The notes: generated by a model not told the origin, from the letters alone. Shown: positions 1 through 5,689, numbered from the stretch's first letter. The stretch is 10,624 nucleotides of DNA from Baffinella frigidus (GCA_026770585.1 MU647701.1:53102-63725), one strand, 5' to 3'. Translations and numbers: made by a program.

Positions 1-91
1 CCCCCCTCTCTCACACACACGCTCTCTCTCCCTCTCCCTCTCCCCCTCTCCCTCTCCCTCTCACTCTCACACACACTCTCTCTCTCTCTCT
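1..91. repeat. CT/CA microsatellite
   Basis: Interrupted (CT)n, (CCCTCT)n and (CA)n runs fill the left edge and end at a G6 run. The tract probably continues beyond the window. The same CT-CA-CT arrangement recurs at 2307-2424 and 2536-2614. Confidence 0.95.
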
Positions 92-190
92 GGGGGGTCC
101 TACGTCCTCCTTTAGGGTTGAGGGTTGAGGGGTAGCGACCCTCCCAGAAGCGTCGAGCGAAAAGTCCTCATCTGGGTGCGGGCCTGCGGC

Positions 191-278
191 GGGAAGTGAC
201 TTTACGCGTGGGAAGTGACTTTAGGCGGGAAGTGACTTTAGGCGGGGGAGTGACTTTAGGCGGGAAGTGACTTTACGC
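191..278. repeat. 17-bp tandem repeat, five copies
   Basis: Five head-to-tail units of GGGAAGTGACTTTAGGC or the ACGC-ending variant start at 191, 210, 227, 244 and 262, with unit lengths of 17-19 bp. The first and last copies end in TTTACGCG and the middle ones in TTTAGGCG. The ending resembles the dispersed word at 9651, 10097 and 10307 (AATGTCTTT..ACGCGGGGGG), so the array may derive from that repeat; this link is weak. Confidence 0.9.
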
Positions 279-340
279 GGGAGGCACGGTTGACGTAACC
301 AGGGTTTGTATATCTTGATGTATATCAGGACGGTGACTCA

Positions 341-520
341 CTACTGCAAAGCCACAGGGGAAGGCTCAATTTCTCTGGACACGACACTATTGTTGCCTTT
401 TGACGATTTTTGGTCATGTCCTTGGGGCAGAAATTGCCTTTTGAGGTGAAAATGGCTCCAAAGTAGCGGAAGCAAACGCTTCCGCTACTTTTTGAAACTT
501 CCCCTGGGGCTTTCCAGTAG
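341..520. mobile_element. J1: 180-bp MITE-like foldback element
   Basis: The 29-bp terminal inverted repeats (341-369 and 492-520) match at 25 of 29 positions and begin CTACTG / end CAGTAG. A second copy (J2) lies at 9688-9876 and has the same internal order. Inside is a 14-bp hairpin stem (460-473 with 478-491, loop AAAC). The element is flanked by CA on both sides (339-340 and 521-522), consistent with a 2-bp target duplication because J2 has TT on both sides. There is no coding capacity, so it would depend on a transposase elsewhere. The superfamily is not certain; CACTA-like elements make 2-3 bp duplications, but the ends here are not a clean CACTA. Confidence 0.85.
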
Positions 521-532
521 CACACCATTCAG

Positions 533-618
533 GCTGTGTGTGGGGGGGCGTGTGGTGTGGCGTGGTGGGGGAAGGGGGGCGGCGGTGCGGGGCCGTGTGT
601 TGTGAGGGAGAGGGGAGG
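533..618 (+). other. G-rich tract with G-quadruplex potential
   Basis: The + strand has guanine runs at 542-548, 567-571, 574-579 and 589-592 within a GT/GGG low-complexity stretch. Four runs of at least four G meet the usual sequence requirement for an intramolecular quadruplex, although the loop between the first two runs is 18 nt. Open frames across it are low-complexity artefacts. Confidence 0.6.
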
Positions 619-710
619 GTACTGCGAACATGAATTGCTCGAGGGGGGTGCCCTCAACGACGAAAAGGAGCGTTCTGAATTTGACCATCAATTTGATCAT
701 CACCACGCTA

Positions 711-779
711 GATTTATTTGACCATCAACAGCTTGATTTTTATTTGGCCATCAACAGATTTTTATTTGACCATCAACAG
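711..779 (+). repeat. Three tandem copies of a TTGACCATCAACAG unit
   Basis: Units at 711-731, 735-757 and 757-779 follow the pattern GATTT(TT)ATTTGACCATCAACAG, with one copy reading TTGGCC. Related words occur just upstream (682-700). The last unit is also the outer part of the left arm of foldback K, so the arm of a hairpin has been tandemly amplified on one side only. Confidence 0.85.
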
Positions 780-849
780 ATTTCCCTTTACGGGTTAGGC
801 TAGATACCTAACCCGTAAAGGGAAAGCTGTTGATGGTCAAATAAAAATC
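757..849. mobile_element. K: 93-bp near-perfect foldback
   Basis: Left arm 757-799 and right arm 807-849 pair at 42 of 43 positions around a 7-nt loop (CTAGATA). The arms contain TTTGACCATCAACAG outside and CCCTTTACGGGTTAGG near the loop. A transcript in either direction would form a long hairpin. No target duplication is clear because the left flank is itself a repeat of the arm. Confidence 0.85.
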
Positions 850-850
850 C

Positions 851-868
851 TTTGACCAGCTGGTCAAA
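851..868. repeat. 18-bp perfect palindrome
   Basis: TTTGACCAGCTGGTCAAA reads the same on both strands and begins one base after the right arm of foldback K. It reuses the TTTGACC word of that arm, so it may be a small foldback remnant of the same family. Confidence 0.85.
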
Positions 869-992
869 TTTCTTTTCGGAATCTCAGGGGGAAACGTGGT
901 GATACCTTACTGGAATTAGAGCTGGTTGACTTTTGAATGCAGTCGACTTTTGAATGCAACATTCCCCAGAAAAATGACTTTTGGATAGAGCA
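869..992. other. Spacer with two GACTTTTGAATGCA copies
   Basis: GACTTTTGAATGCA occurs at 928-941 and 945-958. The wider word TTGACTTTTG recurs at 2766, 2807, 7616 and 7954, so it is a dispersed family word. I see no gene here. Confidence 0.7.
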
Positions 993-994
993 CT

Positions 995-1015
995 TCTTCT
1001 TCTTCTTCTTTATTA
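995..1015 (-). repeat. GAA-tailed end, left copy of an inverted pair
   Basis: The reverse complement reads TAATAAAG followed by (AAG)n and matches 1628-1648 over 21 of 21 bases. AATAAA followed by a short simple repeat is typical of the 3' end of some retroposons; equally it could be a terminal inverted repeat of a 654-bp element. The interiors next to the two copies show no similarity to each other, which favours two separate 3' ends. Confidence 0.6.
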
Positions 1016-1130
1016 ACCTCCAACCTCTCAAAAAGTGATCAACTACTAACTACGCACCGTTCGCCCTTGACAGATAACCAGGATCTCACAAACAGACATC
1101 CTAAGACCGTTCTAGAGTAGCGTCCTAGCG
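1016..1130. other. Unassigned spacer
   Basis: No repeat, hairpin or open frame of note was seen between the GAA tail and the G1 repeat. The end (1112-1132) carries two GTAGCGTCCTAGCGTAG-type words related to the CTAGCGTAG motif of the G family. Confidence 0.4.
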
Positions 1131-1238
1131 TAGCACACCTGATATCGTATGCCTAAAATAGCATATACAAACTGACCTTCCGCGTGGGGGCCCTAAGATA
1201 GCGGGACAGATTCTATCAGGTGTGCTATCACCTGATAG
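1131..1238 (-). mobile_element. G1: repeat element, inverted copy of G2
   Basis: Read on the - strand, 1148-1212 matches 2178-2242 with the same spacing: a 20-bp block with 18 matches, 26 bp of diverged sequence, then a 19-bp block with 18 matches. The copy carries a 14-bp inverted repeat (1131-1144 with 1214-1227, TAGCACACCTGATA) and a 10-bp stem at its edge (1213-1222 with 1229-1238). The CAGGTnTnnnnTAG words at its border recur around G2. The element type is unknown. Confidence 0.7.
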
Positions 1239-1259
1239 ATCTAGAAGTTCGCATCTTGT

Positions 1260-1271
1260 AACTTCGAAGTT
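1260..1271. repeat. 12-bp palindrome AACTTCGAAGTT
   Basis: This is a perfect 12-bp palindrome preceded by GAAGTT at 1245-1250, so alternative hairpins are possible. It may be chance or a small foldback remnant. Confidence 0.6.
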
Positions 1272-1395
1272 CGATTTGGCCAAGTCCTACCACATTGGCT
1301 CTATGTGCCGTGAGGTAAATTTCACAGAGAGTAAAGGCTGAGGCTTTACTCGTGGCGAAAAAAATGACTCTCAAATCCGTCCCGAGGATGGTCTA

Positions 1396-1523
1396 TAGCT
1401 CTGTTCGAGTTAAGTTTCGTCTCATCATTAAAATCATTCAGACGTAGATGGACGATTAATTTGTACTGGAGATCCCTCTTTACAACTAATAATGATGCGA
1501 CGAGGTTTAGTGGGACAGAGCTA
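1396..1523. mobile_element. I1: 128-bp TA-flanked MITE
   Basis: The element opens TAGCTCTGTTCGAG and closes with GACAGAGCTA. Its ~35-bp terminal repeats align at roughly three quarters of positions, down to a shared CATCATTA. I2 (6884-7002) has the same ends, a similar length and an internal TTTGTACTGGA at a similar place. Every copy of this end in the window sits on TA, as expected for Stowaway / Tc1-mariner type MITEs, which duplicate TA; this assignment is inference. There is no coding capacity. Confidence 0.75.
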
Positions 1524-1627
1524 GATGGTGGTATTTTCATTTCCAGTGCGGGCTCGTTCTTGAGGCTCATAGACATTGTATCACTCAACTCAAGGCTAAA
1601 GGGCCTTTCTAGGACCTGTATCGAGAG
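1524..1627. other. Unassigned spacer before GAA tail
   Basis: Short overlapping frames cross this stretch but none shows a domain or codon bias. If the GAA tail at 1628 belongs to a retroposon, this would be its 3' body; I cannot confirm that. Confidence 0.35.
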
Positions 1628-1648
1628 TAATAAAGAAGAAGAAGAAGA
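1628..1648 (+). repeat. GAA-tailed end, right copy
   Basis: TAATAAAG followed by (AAG)n, an exact inverted match to 995-1015. See the left copy for the two possible readings. Confidence 0.6.
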
Positions 1649-1711
1649 TGGTGGTTGCAGTCCACCCAGAGTTGAGTCATTTTTTTGATGAGGCGAAAAA
1701 AGAGCGTTGCA

Positions 1712-1922
1712 CCACTCGAGGCTGGAAGATGGAGTATTTTAAATGTGGGATTGTTAAATTTAGTACTAGTCACGGGCAGGCCTGGTCACGTTACTGGGGG
1801 AATTTCCCCAGTAACGTGACCAAACGCCCCTATTTGTGTGAAAATTACTACACCCACATTTTTTTTCTTCACTTGTAAAAGAATCCCAGTTTTAAAATGG
1901 TCACATTTGAAGCCTCGAGTGG
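1712..1922. mobile_element. L: 211-bp foldback element
   Basis: The 41-bp terminal inverted repeats (1712-1752 and 1882-1922) match at 31 of 41 positions; the outermost 12 (CCACTCGAGGCT) are exact. Inside lies a second perfect hairpin (1784-1799 with 1806-1821, 16 bp, loop GAATTT). The right half contains GAAAATTACTACAC (1840-1853) and GTAAAAGAATC (1875-1885), a core also found at almost the same spacing in the loop of foldback A. The 10-bp word AGTCCACCCA occurs outside both ends (1659, 1924), but not flush with the ends. Confidence 0.75.
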
Positions 1923-1938
1923 GAGTCCACCCACTGGA

Positions 1939-2152
1939 TGCGATTGCCCACACTCAGGTCTAGGGTAGCCACCGTGATGAGACGTCATCCAGGTGGGTTG
2001 CTCTTTCTAACTCTGCCCCAGTAAATCGAGGCAATCGCAAAAGTCAATTTCGACAAATTCCCTTCAAATCCTGTCAACTTTTGGAGAAAAGGCCGGAAAT
2101 CCGGCGTTTTTGTGTTCAGCGATTCGGTGCGATTGCCCACACTCAGGTCTAG
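1939..2152 (+). repeat. 25-bp direct repeats around a short unit
   Basis: TGCGATTGCCCACACTCAGG..CTAG occurs identically at 1939-1963 and 2128-2152, 189 bp apart. The segment between holds the first copy of the AGGTGGGTTGCTCTTT unit (1990-2005) and the word GGCAATCGCAAAAGTCAA (2031-2048), which partly recurs at 3238-3256. A small inverted repeat GCCGGAAATCCGGC lies at 2091-2104. Confidence 0.8.
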
Positions 2153-2285
2153 CGTAGTTAATCTAAGAAGAGGACATAATTTGTCCCACTATCTTAGACT
2201 TTCAACGCCCCAGAGAAGGCTGGATATGCTATTTCAGGCATAAAATCCAGGCTTAAGATAGCATACATCAGGTCTAGGGTAGCCA
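2138..2285 (+). mobile_element. G2: repeat element, copy of G1
   Basis: Its core (2178-2242) matches G1 in reverse orientation. It is bounded by CTCAGGTCTAGCGTAG (2137-2152) and CATCAGGTCTAGGGTAG (2268-2284), so its ends look like direct rather than inverted repeats. The same border word appears reversed at 3220-3235 next to the 44-bp repeat. The class of element is not known. Confidence 0.65.
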
Positions 2286-2301
2286 CCGTGATGAGACGTC
2301 A
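2269..2301 (+). repeat. 33-bp repeat, second copy (first at 1955-1987)
   Basis: Thirty-three identical bases, opening CAGGTCTAGGGTAGCC and closing GATGAGACGTCA, occur at 1955-1987 and here. In the first copy the text continues within three bases into CAGGTGGGTTGCTCTTT; here a 118-bp microsatellite intervenes. Confidence 0.9.
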
Positions 2302-2306
2302 AACAG

Positions 2307-2317
2307 CTCTCTCTCTC

Positions 2318-2399
<82 letters not shown>

Positions 2400-2424
2400 T
2401 CTCTCTCTCTCTCTCTCTCTCTCT
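2307..2424. repeat. CT/CA microsatellite
   Basis: Almost pure (CT)n with one (CA)n segment near 2384-2398. Predicted leucine/serine-rich peptides across it are artefacts of the repeat. Confidence 0.97.
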
Positions 2425-2464
2425 GATCGGCAAAACAGGTGGGTTGCTCTTTCGAACTCTGCCT
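2425..2464 (+). repeat. 40-bp repeat, copy 1
   Basis: Forty bases beginning GATCGGCAAAACAGGTGGG are identical at 2425-2464 and 2615-2654, 190 bp apart, each directly after a CT microsatellite. A third, older version without microsatellite lies at 1990-2016 with a T for G change (TTTCTAACTCTGCC). Confidence 0.95.
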
Positions 2465-2535
2465 AGTTAGTAAATATGGGGTCCGGACATCAGGACAGAT
2501 TCTGGTATCTTGCCAGAGCGGAGGCGCGGGGGGTG

Positions 2536-2546
2536 TCTCTCTCTCC

Positions 2547-2585
<39 letters not shown>

Positions 2586-2614
2586 TCTCTCTCTCTCTCC
2601 CTCTCTCTCTCTCT
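2536..2614. repeat. CT/CA microsatellite
   Basis: (CT)n-(CA)n-(CT)n with CCT interruptions, occupying the same position relative to the 40-bp repeat as the tract at 2307-2424. Confidence 0.97.
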
Positions 2615-2654
2615 GATCGGCAAAACAGGTGGGTTGCTCTTTCGAACTCTGCCT
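2615..2654 (+). repeat. 40-bp repeat, copy 2
   Basis: Identical to 2425-2464. Downstream it continues CAGTAAATATGGG, which also follows the first copy with a small indel. Confidence 0.95.
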
Positions 2655-2851
2655 CAGTAAATATGGGCTCCTCATTAAATGCAGTTAGCTCAGGACTCCG
2701 TTCACTACACAGGGCGCTATGTGGGGGTATTCCAGGGGCGCCCTTGGAGCCATTTTCTCCCTAAAATTGACTTTTGATTTTGAATCCAGTTTTCTCTTGA
2801 AAAATTGACTTTTGAATACCCCCCCCTCCAGCCCTGCGTGGAAATGCTCTG
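2655..2851. other. Spacer with AAAATTGACTTTTG words
   Basis: AAAATTGACTTTTGA occurs at 2763 and 2804, followed by a C8 run at 2819-2826. A near-palindrome CCAGGGGCGCCCTTGG lies around 2731-2746. No gene seen. Confidence 0.5.
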
Positions 2852-3041
2852 GTAGAGCTATTCCGGTAGGACTTGTCGCGTTTTCGACTTCGAGATTTCA
2901 AAATTTCAGACTTCAAAAAGGTTTTAAAGGGCGTAAAACGTTTTAAAACACACCGTTTCAAATCTCATGGTACAAATGAAGTCTTGAAGTCTCGAAGTCG
3001 CGAAATCGAAAACGCGACAAGTCCTACCGGAATAGCTCTAC
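2852..3041. mobile_element. M: 190-bp foldback with 36-bp perfect arms
   Basis: Arms 2852-2887 and 3006-3041 are exact complements over 36 bp, beginning GTAGAGCTATTCCGGTAGG. Pairing continues imperfectly inward through CTTCGAGA-type words. The ~118-bp interior is AT-richer and carries many TTTCAAA/TTTTAAA words. No flush target duplication was found. Perfect long ends with a degenerate interior suggest recent movement or correction of one arm by the other. Confidence 0.85.
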
Positions 3042-3111
3042 AACGAGCCTCTCAATCTAGCTCTGTCCCAGTTCAATTTGGTCTCGTCGATAGAGTAGAG
3101 TGCCCCCCCCG

Positions 3112-3165
3112 AAATTTCACAGGTGAATTTTGACCCCCCCCCGGTGAAATTCACCTGTGAAAATT
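3112..3165. repeat. Hairpin with C9 loop
   Basis: TTTCACAGGTGAATTT (3115-3130) pairs perfectly with 3147-3162; the loop includes a C9 run (3134-3142), and a C8 run lies just outside at 3103-3110. Confidence 0.85.
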
Positions 3166-3175
3166 TGTACACACG

Positions 3176-3219
3176 CTCGTGTAGAAAGAGCCTCTATGCA
3201 TCGAATGAGGAGCCTAGAC
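3176..3219 (+). repeat. 44-bp dispersed repeat, copy 1
   Basis: CTCGTGTAGAAAGAGCCTCT and the following ATGCATCGAATGAGGAGCC are repeated at 3504-3547, and in part (26 bp) at 3455-3480. The word is followed here by a reversed CTACGCTAGACCTGAT, the G-family border. Confidence 0.9.
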
Positions 3220-3235
3220 TACGCTAGACCTGATG

Positions 3236-3338
3236 GGGAGCAATCGCAAAAGTCAACTTCCATTGGCTCTCGAGTCAACTTTTGCAAAACGCTCAGATTC
3301 TGAGCGTTTTCCTGTTGTGTCAACTTATGATTGCTCCC
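3236..3338. repeat. Small foldback with inner 12-bp hairpin
   Basis: GGGAGCAATC (3236-3245) pairs with GATTGCTCCC (3329-3338). At the centre AAAACGCTCAGA (3286-3297) pairs perfectly with 3299-3310 around a single base. GTCAACTT occurs three times inside as a direct word. Confidence 0.7.
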
Positions 3339-3357
3339 GGTCACGTCTAAAGTAGTT

Positions 3358-3408
3358 AAGTGAGGCAGAGCTAGTCTTTGCGTGATCCTGGGTTTAGGGT
3401 TCAGGGTT
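3358..3408 (+). repeat. 51-bp direct repeat leading into telomere-like DNA, copy 1
   Basis: The segment starting AAGTGAGGCAGAGCTAG and running through CTTTGCGTGATCCTGGG into the telomere-like array is repeated at 3713-3763, 355 bp away. The two telomere-like arrays were therefore duplicated with their left flank. Confidence 0.9.
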
Positions 3409-3454
3409 TGGGGTTCAGGGTTTGGGGGTTGGGTTCAGGGTTCAGGGTTCAGGG
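3390..3454 (+). repeat. Telomere-like array 1
   Basis: Degenerate repeats of GGGTTTA, GGGTTCA and GGGTTTGG. TTTAGGG is the plant and green-algal telomere repeat; here the TTCAGGG variant dominates, as in an old interstitial array. Confidence 0.75.
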
Positions 3455-3547
3455 TCGTGTAGAAAGAGCCTCTATGCATCTAACTCGTGTGTTTCTACAC
3501 GAGCTCGTGTAGAAAGAGCCTCTATGCATCGAATGAGGAGCCTAGAT
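3455..3547. repeat. 44-bp repeat copies and 24-bp palindrome
   Basis: A partial copy (3455-3480) starts at the very edge of telomere-like array 1. Then a reversed fragment meets a full copy (3504-3547) head to head, making a perfect 24-bp palindrome at 3492-3515 (TTTCTACACGAG and its complement). Confidence 0.9.
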
Positions 3548-3712
3548 TAAGTGCACTCCGAGCCACAAGATTTCAGCTAAGTGAACCAGCTCACCTAAGT
3601 CAACTTTCCCCTGTTTTCGTTTAGATGGACCTGGCCACCACGGACGGCATTTGACTTAAGGCGCTGGCTTTCAGGGGGAGTTGACTTAGGCGAAATGTTC
3701 TGACTCCGAGCG
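3548..3712. repeat. N: diverged foldback
   Basis: CCTAAGTCAACT (3594-3605) pairs with AGTTGACTTAGG (3679-3690); weaker outer similarity (CTCCGAGCCACAAGATTTC against the complement of the right side) extends it to about 3554-3706. A direct TTGACTTAAGGCG copy sits at 3651-3663. Confidence 0.55.
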
Positions 3713-3744
3713 AAGTGAGGCAGAGCTAGTCTTTGCGTGATCCT

Positions 3745-3807
3745 GGGTTTAGGGTTCAGGGTTCAGGGTTTGGGGGTTGGGTTCAGGGTTCAGGGTTAGG
3801 GCTAGGG
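3745..3807 (+). repeat. Telomere-like array 2
   Basis: Same composition and left flank as array 1, ending in GGGTTAGGGCTAGGG. It directly abuts the GC-rich block. Confidence 0.75.
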
Positions 3808-3809
3808 CT

Positions 3810-5215
3810 GCGGAAGTCAATACCGAGCGGGTCCCACGTGACTCTCGCATCCCCCTCCTCCCCCTCCTCCCCCCCCCGCAGCCTGAGCGCCCCCTCCTGC
3901 CCGCCCACTCCTCCCCGCCCCGCCGTCGCTGCACCTGTTAACAGCCCCATCGAATCGCCGCGGCCTGAACGCACAGTTCCGCGCCGCGCACAGGACGCCC
4001 CCGCGCATCCCTCCGCGGCGGCTGGGAAACGGAGTGTGACGTCGCCCGGGGCAGCGAGGGTGAGCAGGAGCAGCGAGTGTACGCAGAGCACCACGCCGGC
4101 GCCGAGGCAATGCCGCGGGAGCGTCCGCCTGCATGCCACTGCCGTCCCTCGATCCCTGCTCAGCCTCCCCGCCTGGCCACCCCCGCCATCCCGGCCACCC
4201 CGCGGCATTCCGCCCAGCTACAGCGGCGGTACTCGCGAGGATTCCGCAGGCCACGGCCGTTCTGATAAGGATCCGCCCACTGGGTCGACCGCGATTCCGG
4301 CGACGCTGGGCGAGAGTGCCTCTCCCCCGGTTCCACAGGGGAAAAGGGGCGGCGATCGGGCAGAGGGTGGAGTATTCGGAGGGCGGAACAGCAGACCACC
4401 CGATTTTCTACCCAAATTTTCCCGATTTTTTCACAGACCGAAGTGGGCCAAATGGAGGATTTGTCTTGAGCCATTTCCCTCCTGGAGTGGGTCAAAATCG
4501 AACAAAATGGCTCAAAGACTACCTCAAAATGACTCAAACCACACGTCCTCGATTTGACGCACTTCGGAAGGCTGAAAAAAAATCTACCCCCGGTACCTTG
4601 GAGGACGCATCCCGGCCCTCCCCCGCCAGCCCAATCGGCGGACTTCCTGAGGGGAGGCACGTGCCCGAGCGGGGAGGATGGCGGTCGCGGACATGAACAC
4701 GGTCCTTCGCGCCGTCCAGGTGGAGCCCAAACCTGGCCCAGCACGCGCAGCCTGAGGAACGAGCGAGGCGGGGTGCTGGCGTTGCTGCCGCGGCCCGCCC
4801 CTTGGGGGTAATGTCTGTGGAGAAAGGCGATCCCGCAGGAGCGTGGGGCGGTTCGGCCATCCAATGCCGCCCCCCCCCCCAGTCCCAGGCGAAATCCCTT
4901 GCGCTCCCCCGACCCAGGCGCATGAGTCCACCGGATTGAATAATGGAGCGGATCGCTCCACGCCCCTTTTGGGTGGAGATGCGTCTTGCCTGGGAGAGGG
5001 GGGACAGGCTGGCTGGCTGCGGGCGGGCACCGCGGGTTGGAGGCGGGCGATTTTGGATGCCGGGGAACGCTCGCGTGTGTTGCGAGGATCCCCTCTGCAA
5101 CTCGTGTGAGCTTTGTTCGATATGCTGGGGATTGGTGGCGTGCCACGGCGCAGCTCTGACGATGCCGAGCCAGCACCATCCACCTCCCCCATGCCTAGCC
5201 CTGCCTCACCCGGGT
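3810..5215. other. GC-rich block without a recognisable gene
   Basis: This 1.4 kb is clearly richer in G+C than its surroundings, except for an AT-richer core at about 4399-4580. Open frames overlap on both strands, the longest being 339 codons on the - strand (4160-5179) and 274 codons on the + strand (3733-4557). Their predicted proteins are rich in Pro, Arg, Gly, Ser and Ala and I recognise no domain. Overlapping long frames in several phases are expected where stop codons are rare because of GC content. It could be a CpG-island-like promoter, a foreign or relic segment, or an exon cluster. Small dyads include TTGAGCCATTT (4466-4476 with 4505-4515) and GGAGCG (4946-4951 with 4955-4960). 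A C10 run is at 4870-4879. Confidence 0.5.
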
Positions 5216-5369
5216 TGACCGACTATTCTCAAGTTGACGTTGTGGGGTGTGCGGTACGAATCCGTCAACTCCGGCGCTGAAAACTGCCCGGGCTCACCAA
5301 ATGAGTGAGCCCAGACGGACTGCGACAGAGCTAGATGCGCCCCCCCCCGCCGCATCCTCTGTCACACGC
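5216..5369. other. Spacer with two short dyads and an I-family end
   Basis: AGTTGACG (5232-5239) pairs with 5263-5270, and GGGCTCAC (5290-5297) with 5305-5312. GACAGAGCTA (5324-5333) is a right end of the I family without an obvious partner. A C9 run follows at 5340-5348. Confidence 0.6.
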
Positions 5370-5535
5370 TCATAGGGTAACGGCCTGAAAATGGGGTAGT
5401 GAGGCATACGGCATTGCCTAGGACCTCCTACCTTAGGCCGAGGGATCCTAGGACCAAAAAGTCTCGGCCTACGGAAGGAGGTCCTAGGCAATGCCGTAGG
5501 CCTAACTACCCCATTTTCAGGCCGTTACCCTATGA
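5370..5535. mobile_element. F1: 166-bp foldback with 73-bp arms
   Basis: Arms 5370-5442 and 5463-5535 pair at 69 of 73 positions around a 20-nt loop (GGATCCTAGGACCAAAAAGT). The ends read TCATAGGGTAACGGCC. This is the longest arm in the window. A transcript would be a near-perfect hairpin, a form that can feed small-RNA pathways; no transcription evidence is available here. Confidence 0.9.
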
Positions 5536-5557
5536 ACACGCGCGCGAGAGACGGTCC

Positions 5558-5578
5558 AGGGTAACGGCCTGAAAATGG
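5558..5578 (+). repeat. Fragment of F arm
   Basis: AGGGTAACGGCCTGAAAATGG repeats the outer 21 bases of the F arm just before F2, suggesting a broken or tandemly repeated arm end. Confidence 0.85.
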
Positions 5579-5583
5579 TAACG

Positions 5584-5678
5584 TAGGGTAACGGCCTGAA
5601 AATGGGGTAGTGAGGCCTACGGGATTGCCTAGGACCTCCTACCGTAGGCCGAGACTTTTTGGTCCTAGGATCCCTCGG
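5584..5678 (+). mobile_element. F2: half copy of F with inverted loop
   Basis: The left arm (5584-5653) aligns without gaps to 70 bases of F1's arm. The next 20 bases (5654-5673) are the exact reverse complement of the F1 loop. Only five bases of the right arm (CTCGG) remain before unrelated sequence and E2 begin. The arm differs from each F1 arm at three sites and shares features with both. Confidence 0.9.
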
Positions 5679-5689
5679 TGGCGACGTTG

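Larger units (their letters stand above)
3058..3373. mobile_element. I3: composite element with I-family ends
   Basis: The left end TAGCTCTGTCCCA (3058) and right end GGCAGAGCTA (to 3373) are in the inverted orientation of I1 and I2 and sit on TA. The inside holds three unrelated structures: a hairpin at 3112-3165, the 44-bp repeat at 3176-3219 and a foldback at 3236-3338. The pairing of these two ends is inferred; they may belong to different copies. Confidence 0.45.

Noticed and set aside
2288-2764. Overlapping open frames with long Ser-Leu runs
   Set aside because: They are translations of CT/CA microsatellites and have no other content.
3286-3310. Rho-independent terminator
   Set aside because: It has a perfect stem followed by TTTT, but the stem is AT/GC mixed, symmetric and embedded in a foldback with no gene upstream.
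4160-5179. 339-codon open frame on the - strand
   Set aside because: It overlaps long frames on the other strand and in other phases of a GC-rich block, has a biased Pro/Arg/Gly/Ser composition, and shows no domain I recognise. It is kept only as part of the block description.
5252-5275. tRNA B-box-like word near GGTACGAATCC
   Set aside because: It does not fit GGTTCRANNCC and no cloverleaf can be drawn around it.
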